From contig CAVYNG010000002.1 in the NCBI GenBank assembly GCA_963769905.1, forward strand, positions 682,001-746,000: a stretch of DNA of 64,000 nt, given 5' to 3'. Of this stretch, positions 59,610-64,000 are shown in pieces. This DNA is from Bog-756 sp963769905. GTDB taxonomy: Bacteria > Actinomycetota > Acidimicrobiia > Acidimicrobiales > RAAP-2. Position 1 is the first letter of the stretch. Each line of letters opens with the position of its first letter. Both the position numbers and the translations under genes were made by a program. Under the pieces are notes generated by a model that saw only the letters and a list, made by a program, of their open reading frames with translations, was not told the DNA's origin and searched no databases.

Positions 59610-60839
59610 ATGAGCCGCATCGTTCTCCTTCCGAGCTCGTACCCTCCGGCGCTCGGGGGTGTCGAGGAGCTGACCCGCCATCTCGCGCTCGCGCTCACCG
59701 CAGTGGGCGACGAGGTCGAGGTCTGGACGGGTCATCTCGACGACCGCCAGCCAGAGACGGCGGAGATCCGCGACGGACTGGTGGTCCGGCGGCTACCGAT
59801 GCCGTTGCCCGCGACGAACTGGTCGTCGCTCCGACGCTCCGCGACCACCGGTCTCGAGACGGTGTTCTCGTTGCGGAGCGCGGCGGCGGCCTTCCGGCCC
59901 GACGTGCTCCACGTGCAGTGCTTCGGCCCGAACGGCGTCTACGCGACCGCGCTCTCGAGGCTGACCGGCCTACCCCTCGTGATCTCGTTGCAGGGGGAGA
60001 CGGTCATGGACGACTCCGACATCTTCGAGTCCTCACGAGTGCTCCGGTTCTCGCTGCGCCGTGGAATGCGCAGCGCGCGGGTGGTCACCGGCTGCTCGGC
60101 GTTCACCCTCGCCGACGCGGAGGCGCGCTTCGGTCTCGCGGCGGGCACGGGTCGGGTGGTCCCGAACGGGGTCGACCTCGACGACGCGCGGACCGAGACC
60201 GCGCCGCCGGCGAGACTGGAAGCCGTAGGGCGGCCCTACCTGCTGGCGCTCGGGAGAGTGGTCGAGAAGAAGGGCTTCGATCTGCTGCTCGACGCGTACG
60301 CGGCGCTCGATCCCCGGCACCGCGAGCGTGTGGACCTGGTCCTCGCCGGTGACGGCCCGGCGCTCGAGGGACTGCGCTCCCTTGCGGGCGAGCTCGGGGT
60401 GGCCGCACACGTGCACTTCGTCGGGCGACTCGATCGCCGAGAGGTGGCGGACGCGATGGGCGCCGCGCAGGCGCTGGTGGTGCCGAGCCGCCTCGAGCCC
60501 TTCGGCATCGTCATCCTCGAGGCATGGCGGGCGGGCACCGCGGTCGTCGCGACGAACCGAGGCGGGCCGCCCGAGCTGATCACCGACGACGAGGACGGGG
60601 TCCTCGTCGACCCGTTCGACGCGACGAGCTTCGCCCATGCACTCGCCGCACTGCTCGACGAACCTGCGCGGCGGGACGGACTCGCGCGTGCGGGACGCGC
60701 CCGCGTCGGGGCGTTCGGTTGGCCCCAGGTGGCCGAGCGGTACCGGCAGATCTACGCCGAGGTGGCGGCCGCCGCGGCCCCGACTGCGTCGGGGAATGGT
60801 GGCGTTCACAGTGCCTATCAGGGAGAATCGGTCGGATGA
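59610..60839 (+). CDS. GT4-family glycosyltransferase
   Basis: A 409-residue GT-B enzyme. The N-terminus IVLLPSSYPPALGGVEELTRH is typical for GT4, VLHVQCFGPNGVYATAL lies on the acceptor side, PYLLALGRVVEKKGFDLLLDA on the donor side, and LEPFGIVILEAWRAGTAVV is the EX7E region. ATG at 59610. Its stop overlaps the phosphopantetheinyl transferase start (ATGA), which ties the polysaccharide island to the carrier-protein module downstream. Confidence 0.84.
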   Translation: MSRIVLLPSSYPPALGGVEELTRHLALALTAVGDEVEVWTGHLDDRQPETAEIRDGLVVRRLPMPLPATNWSSLRRSATTGLETVFSLRSAAAAFRPDVLHVQCFGPNGVYATALSRLTGLPLVISLQGETVMDDSDIFESSRVLRFSLRRGMRSARVVTGCSAFTLADAEARFGLAAGTGRVVPNGVDLDDARTETAPPARLEAVGRPYLLALGRVVEKKGFDLLLDAYAALDPRHRERVDLVLAGDGPALEGLRSLAGELGVAAHVHFVGRLDRREVADAMGAAQALVVPSRLEPFGIVILEAWRAGTAVVATNRGGPPELITDDEDGVLVDPFDATSFAHALAALLDEPARRDGLARAGRARVGAFGWPQVAERYRQIYAEVAAAAAPTASGNGGVHSAYQGESVG

Positions 60840-61342
60840 CCTCGACCGTTCTCGCCCCCGAGCACGCGGCCGACAGCTCGCTGCCTGGGCTCGCCGCGCG
60901 ACTGGTTGCCGGATTGGCGAAGGGGTCGGACTCGCGCTCGATGCGGGTCGGCATCGACGTGGTGTCGGTCGCGGAGGTCGTCGAGTCGCTCGCCGCACAC
61001 GGCGAGCGGTACTTGGCGCGGGTCTTCACGTCCCACGAGCTCGACTGCTGCCGAGGTGGCGCCGATGGCGGCTACCTGCCCGAAGCGCTGGCGGCCCGCT
61101 TCGCGGCCAAGGAGGCGGTGGTGAAGGTTCTGCGTCCGGTCGGCGTCCGGCCCGAATGGCGGTCGATCGAGGTCCGCCGAGGAGGTGGAGGGTGGTGCGA
61201 GATCCGCCTGACCGGGCGTGCTGCCGACCTCGCCGACGAGGCAGGGATCGGCGACGTCACGGTCAGCCTCTCTCACGAGCGGGCCGTCGCCGCCGCGGTG
61301 GCCGCGGCACGTTGCGACGTCTCGGAGAGTGGAGAGGGGTGA
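60836..61342 (+). CDS. AcpS-like 4'-phosphopantetheinyl transferase
   Basis: A 168-residue protein with the holo-ACP synthase motifs RVGIDVVSVAEV (Asp41) and ARFAAKEAVVKVL (Lys92, Glu93), plus a C-terminal strand VTVSLSHERAVAAAVA. It would attach phosphopantetheine from CoA to an ACP, most simply the one encoded next. The N-terminus carries about 35 extra residues (MTSTVLAPEHAADSS onward). The ATG overlaps the stop of the GT4 gene. As a dedicated transferase inside the module, it is probably not the housekeeping AcpS. Confidence 0.85.
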   Translation: MTSTVLAPEHAADSSLPGLAARLVAGLAKGSDSRSMRVGIDVVSVAEVVESLAAHGERYLARVFTSHELDCCRGGADGGYLPEALAARFAAKEAVVKVLRPVGVRPEWRSIEVRRGGGGWCEIRLTGRAADLADEAGIGDVTVSLSHERAVAAAVAAARCDVSESGEG

Positions 61343-61344
61343 CC

Positions 61345-61584
61345 ATGGACGAGACGATCCGGGAGGTGCTCGCCGAGCACGGCCGCCTCGCGATCGACGT
61401 GGCGTCGATCGACGACAGTACCGACCTGTTCGGCGCGGGCATGACGTCGCACGCGAGTGTCAACGTGATGCTGGCGCTCGAAGACGCCTTCGACATCGAA
61501 TTCGCAGAGGAGATGCTCAAGAAGTCGACGTTCGAGTCGATCGCCGCGATCCGCGCCAGTGTCGTCGAGATGCAGGGAGTGTGA
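61345..61584 (+). CDS. Acyl carrier protein
   Basis: A 79-residue acidic four-helix carrier protein. DDSTDLFGAGMTSHASVNVML is the phosphopantetheine site region, with Ser35 in GMTSH replacing the usual DSL context. LEDAFDIEFAEEMLKK is helix 3. The gene starts two bases after the transferase stop with GGAGAGGGG upstream. It probably carries the amino acid loaded by the ligase encoded at 62770, rather than a fatty-acid chain. Confidence 0.88.
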   Translation: MDETIREVLAEHGRLAIDVASIDDSTDLFGAGMTSHASVNVMLALEDAFDIEFAEEMLKKSTFESIAAIRASVVEMQGV

Positions 61585-61591
61585 GGGCCCG

Positions 61592-62773
61592 ATGACCCAT
61601 ACGGCAACCCAGGTACCGGCCGCGCCCGACTCCGACGAGGTGGTCCGCGCCATGGCGGAGATCGCCGAGCGGGTGGCCGAGCCGCTCGCCGACGAAATCG
61701 ACGCGCAATCCCGCTTCCCGTCCGAGTCGGTCGAGGCGCTTCGTGACGCGGGACTGCTCTCCGCGCTGGTTCCCCGCGACGAGGGAGGAACGGGCGCGTC
61801 GGTCGCCCAGGTCTCCCAGGGTGTGGTCGCCCTCGGCCGGCGGTGCGCGTCGACGGCCATGGTGGTCGCGATGCACCACATCCAGGTGGCCTGCCTGGTC
61901 CGCCACGGCCGGAGCGACCTCCTGCGTCACTACCTCGGCGAGCTGGTCGAGCGGCAGTACCTGCTCGCCTCGGCGACCACCGAGGTGGGGACCGGCGGCG
62001 ACGTCCGCAAGAGCGTGTGCGCGGTTCAGCCGAGCCCGGCGGGGTTCCACCTCGAGAAGCAGGCACCGGTCATCTCCTACGGGGTCTTCGCCGACGCAGT
62101 GCTCGCCACCGCGCGCAGGAACGAGGAGAGCCCTCCGAACGACCAGGTGCTGGTGCTCTGCCGGCCTCCCGGTCTCGAGCTCGAGCAGAAGGGTGAGTGG
62201 AATGCGCTCGGGTTCCGGGGCACCGCGAGCCCCGGCTTCGTCCTGCGGGCCAAAGGGGAGGCGGCTGCGATCCTCGACGATCCCTACGGCGACATCTCGG
62301 CCCAGACCATGCTGCCGGTGAGCCACATCCTGTGGAGCTCGGTCTGGCTCGGGATCGCGACCGCGGCCATCGACCGGGCGCGTCGCTACGTGCAAGCCGA
62401 GGCGAGGAAGCAACCCGGCACGACCCCGACAGCTGCCTCGCGACTCGCCGAGGTCACTGCCGTGTTCCAGAGCTTCTCCGACCTCCTCCGCGGCGCGGTC
62501 TCCCGCTACGAGTCGATCCAGGACGAGCCGGATCAGCTCTCGTCGGTCGGCTTCGCGGTGGGCATGAACTCGCTCAAGGTCTCGTCCTCCACCCTCGTGG
62601 TCGACGTGGTACGCGAATGCATGCTGATCTGCGGGCTCTCTTCGTACCTGCTCGAGAGCCCCTACTGCCTCGGACGCCATCTGCGGGATGCGATGGGCGC
62701 GGCCCTGATGGTCAACAACGACCGGATCATGGGGAACAACGCGCAGCTCCTCCTGGTCCACCGGGGCGAGTGA
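61592..62773 (+). CDS. Acyl-CoA dehydrogenase-like flavoprotein
   Basis: A 393-residue protein of the acyl-CoA dehydrogenase fold: N-terminal helices (VVRAMAEIAERVAEPLADEI), FPSESVEALRDAGLLSALVP, a central beta domain with LLASATTEVGTGGDVRKS and GEWNALGFRGTASPGF, and C-terminal helices ending CGLSSYLLESPYCLGRHLRDAMGA, seen as LESPYCLGRHLRDAMGA. In this setting it may oxidise an aminoacyl group held on the carrier protein. GAGGG lies four bases before the ATG. Its stop overlaps the ligase GTG (GTGA). Confidence 0.85.
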   Translation: MTHTATQVPAAPDSDEVVRAMAEIAERVAEPLADEIDAQSRFPSESVEALRDAGLLSALVPRDEGGTGASVAQVSQGVVALGRRCASTAMVVAMHHIQVACLVRHGRSDLLRHYLGELVERQYLLASATTEVGTGGDVRKSVCAVQPSPAGFHLEKQAPVISYGVFADAVLATARRNEESPPNDQVLVLCRPPGLELEQKGEWNALGFRGTASPGFVLRAKGEAAAILDDPYGDISAQTMLPVSHILWSSVWLGIATAAIDRARRYVQAEARKQPGTTPTAASRLAEVTAVFQSFSDLLRGAVSRYESIQDEPDQLSSVGFAVGMNSLKVSSSTLVVDVVRECMLICGLSSYLLESPYCLGRHLRDAMGAALMVNNDRIMGNNAQLLLVHRGE

Positions 62774-63735
62774 GCGCCATGGTGGCCGGTACCGCGGGCG
62801 AGGCGGCCGGCATCGGGCCGGAGCAACCCGGGCGTCAGCCCTGGGACGGCTTCCGTGCGGGGCTGCTCGAGGAGGGTGTGCTCATCGCGACCGGCGTGGA
62901 CGGGGTGTACGGACGGTCGGCGCGCTACGAGTCGGTCGCCGAGGCGATCGACGCTCTGGTGCTCCGCGTCGGCGCCGACGAGTCTGCGTCGTCGGTGCGC
63001 TTCCCGCCGATCATGCCATGGGCGACCTTCGAGCGGAACGGCTACCTCGAGTCGTTCCCGGACCAGATGGGCTCGATCCACACCTTCAGAGGAGACGAGC
63101 GACTGCACGCGGAGCTGCTCGCAAGGACCGAGACCCACCAGGACCGTGGGCCGCTGCTCGAGACGACCGACATGGTGCTCTGTCCCGCGGTCTGCCACCC
63201 GCTCTACCCGACCATGCCGGGCGTCCTCCCCGAAGGCGGTCGGCGTGTCGAGGTCTACGGCTACTGCTTCCGGCACGAACCGAGCACCGACCCGTTCCGA
63301 ATGCAGGCGTTCCGCCAGCACGACTACGTCTACCTGGGCACTCCGGAGGGCGCGCGCGCCCACCGCGACCGCTGGATCGACCGGGGTCTCGACGTCCTCA
63401 CCGGCCTCGGCCTCTCGACGACTTCGGTCGTCGCCAACGACCCCTTCTTCGGGCGGCCCGGCCGGATGCTCGCGGTCAACCAGCGCAACGAGGAGCTGAA
63501 GTTCGAGCTCGTCACACCTGCCTTCGAGTCGGGACGGCCGACGGCCATCTCGTCGTCCAATTGCCATCTCGATCACTTCGGCCGGCCGTTCGGCATCGAG
63601 ACGCCCGACGGCGAGGTCGCCCACACGGCGTGTTTCGGATTCGGCGTCGACCGGATCACCCTCGCCCTGCTCGACCGGCACGGGCTCGACCCGGCGCGGT
63701 GGCCCTCGGAGGTCCGCGCCCGGCTCTGGCCGTGA
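62770..63735 (+). CDS. Amino acid:[carrier protein] ligase (class II aaRS-like)
   Basis: A 321-residue homolog of the catalytic domain of atypical seryl-tRNA synthetases, without a tRNA-binding arm. Class II motif 2 is YGYCFRHEPSTDPFRMQAF and motif 3 is GFGVDRITLALL. Candidate zinc ligands are Cys138 or Cys142 (LCPAVCHPLYP), Asp185 in RQHDYVYLG where relatives have Glu, and Cys265 (SSNCHLDHFG). Related enzymes described from Bradyrhizobium and Agrobacterium adenylate a small amino acid and load it onto an ACP phosphopantetheine arm. The neighbouring ACP is the expected partner. The amino acid is unknown. Confidence 0.85.
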   Translation: MSAMVAGTAGEAAGIGPEQPGRQPWDGFRAGLLEEGVLIATGVDGVYGRSARYESVAEAIDALVLRVGADESASSVRFPPIMPWATFERNGYLESFPDQMGSIHTFRGDERLHAELLARTETHQDRGPLLETTDMVLCPAVCHPLYPTMPGVLPEGGRRVEVYGYCFRHEPSTDPFRMQAFRQHDYVYLGTPEGARAHRDRWIDRGLDVLTGLGLSTTSVVANDPFFGRPGRMLAVNQRNEELKFELVTPAFESGRPTAISSSNCHLDHFGRPFGIETPDGEVAHTACFGFGVDRITLALLDRHGLDPARWPSEVRARLWP

Positions 63736-64000
63736 CGGCTGCGACCGCGGGCGGCCCGACCGTGCACTCCCTCCTGCCGCTCGAGGCCGACGGCTTCGAG
63801 CCCCATCCGCTGCACCGCAGCGACCGGAACTGGACCGAGACCAACTGCTACGTCGACGTCTGGATCGAGGTCCTCCACGCGCTCGGGCTCGAGCCGCTGG
63901 CCGCGAGCGCCTTCACCTTGAGCGCGGGGTTCGAGGGCGATCAGTGGACGTTCTTCAAGTTCCCGCCCGAGGACCTCCGAAGGGTCTTCGGGCTCGAGGT
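63732..64000 (+). CDS. DUF1839-family protein (cut by window end)
   Basis: Only the first 89 codons are visible, from a GTG that overlaps the ligase stop by 4 bases. The sequence FEPHPLHRSDRNWTETNCYV, VDVWIEVLHALGLEPLAASA and FEGDQWTFFKFPPEDLRR is characteristic of DUF1839 (PF08893). This family is found beside carrier-protein ligases and may act downstream on the aminoacylated carrier, for example as a transfer enzyme; this is inference. Confidence 0.8.
   Translation, partial: MTAATAGGPTVHSLLPLEADGFEPHPLHRSDRNWTETNCYVDVWIEVLHALGLEPLAASAFTLSAGFEGDQWTFFKFPPEDLRRVFGLE

Overview
This is a 64 kb stretch of a high-GC chromosome with GTG and TTG starts, many 4-base ATGA/GTGA overlaps between genes, and no rRNA, tRNA, CRISPR array, insertion sequence or phage gene that I can see. 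The gene families point to an actinobacterium: a PimB-type mannosyltransferase followed by a small SRPBCC protein as near the mycobacterial pimB locus, a B12-dependent ribonucleotide reductase, a class E-like sortase and CsoR. The repeats of the type GYWLVASDGGVFAFGDA in two secreted proteins suggest class Acidimicrobiia. The class is an inference.

Left part (1-14 kb): exported and stress-related genes. A truncated lipoprotein with SCPT..FC repeats, a Pro/Thr-rich lipoprotein and a small membrane protein lead into two paralogous copper type II monooxygenase-like (PHM fold) secreted proteins. These flank a copper-type CsoR repressor with a clear operator, its translationally coupled permease (PF03773 type) and a GH114-like exported protein. 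A TetR gene in this block carries a one-base frameshift. A DJ-1/PfpI enzyme, a membrane PAS-GGDEF-EAL c-di-GMP protein and a Ser-rich anchored protein with an FN3 domain and six GYWLV-type repeats follow.

Middle part (14-38 kb): metabolism. An Lrp regulator and class III aminotransferase face an aldehyde dehydrogenase and alanine dehydrogenase, probably amine or omega-amino-acid catabolism. Next comes an operon of acyl-CoA synthetase, hydrolase and an alkyl-DHAP-synthase-like flavoprotein. It is followed by a 2-hydroxyacid dehydrogenase, QueG coupled to PimB, an AlaC-like aminotransferase, a TetR/SMP-30 pair, a PlsC-like acyltransferase, an ACT protein, glycerol kinase, and nrdJ with a candidate NrdR box in its leader.

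Right part (37-64 kb): a cell-surface polysaccharide island. It contains a GT87-like membrane protein, an LPFTG surface protein opposite its probable sortase, a DUF4012 protein, an exostosin-like GT47, and a 1400-residue secreted glycosidase-like protein with the same six C-terminal repeats. It also holds six GT4-type glycosyltransferases, one GT2, a Wzz/BY-kinase and a Wzy-like polymerase. Two tandem paralogous TM proteins lie within it, the second behind a strongly structured leader. The island runs directly, by an ATGA overlap, into a phosphopantetheinyl transferase, an acyl carrier protein, an acyl-CoA dehydrogenase, an aminoacyl-tRNA-synthetase-like amino acid:[carrier protein] ligase and a DUF1839 protein cut by the window end. 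This carrier-protein aminoacylation module linked to a polysaccharide locus is the most interesting candidate system here.
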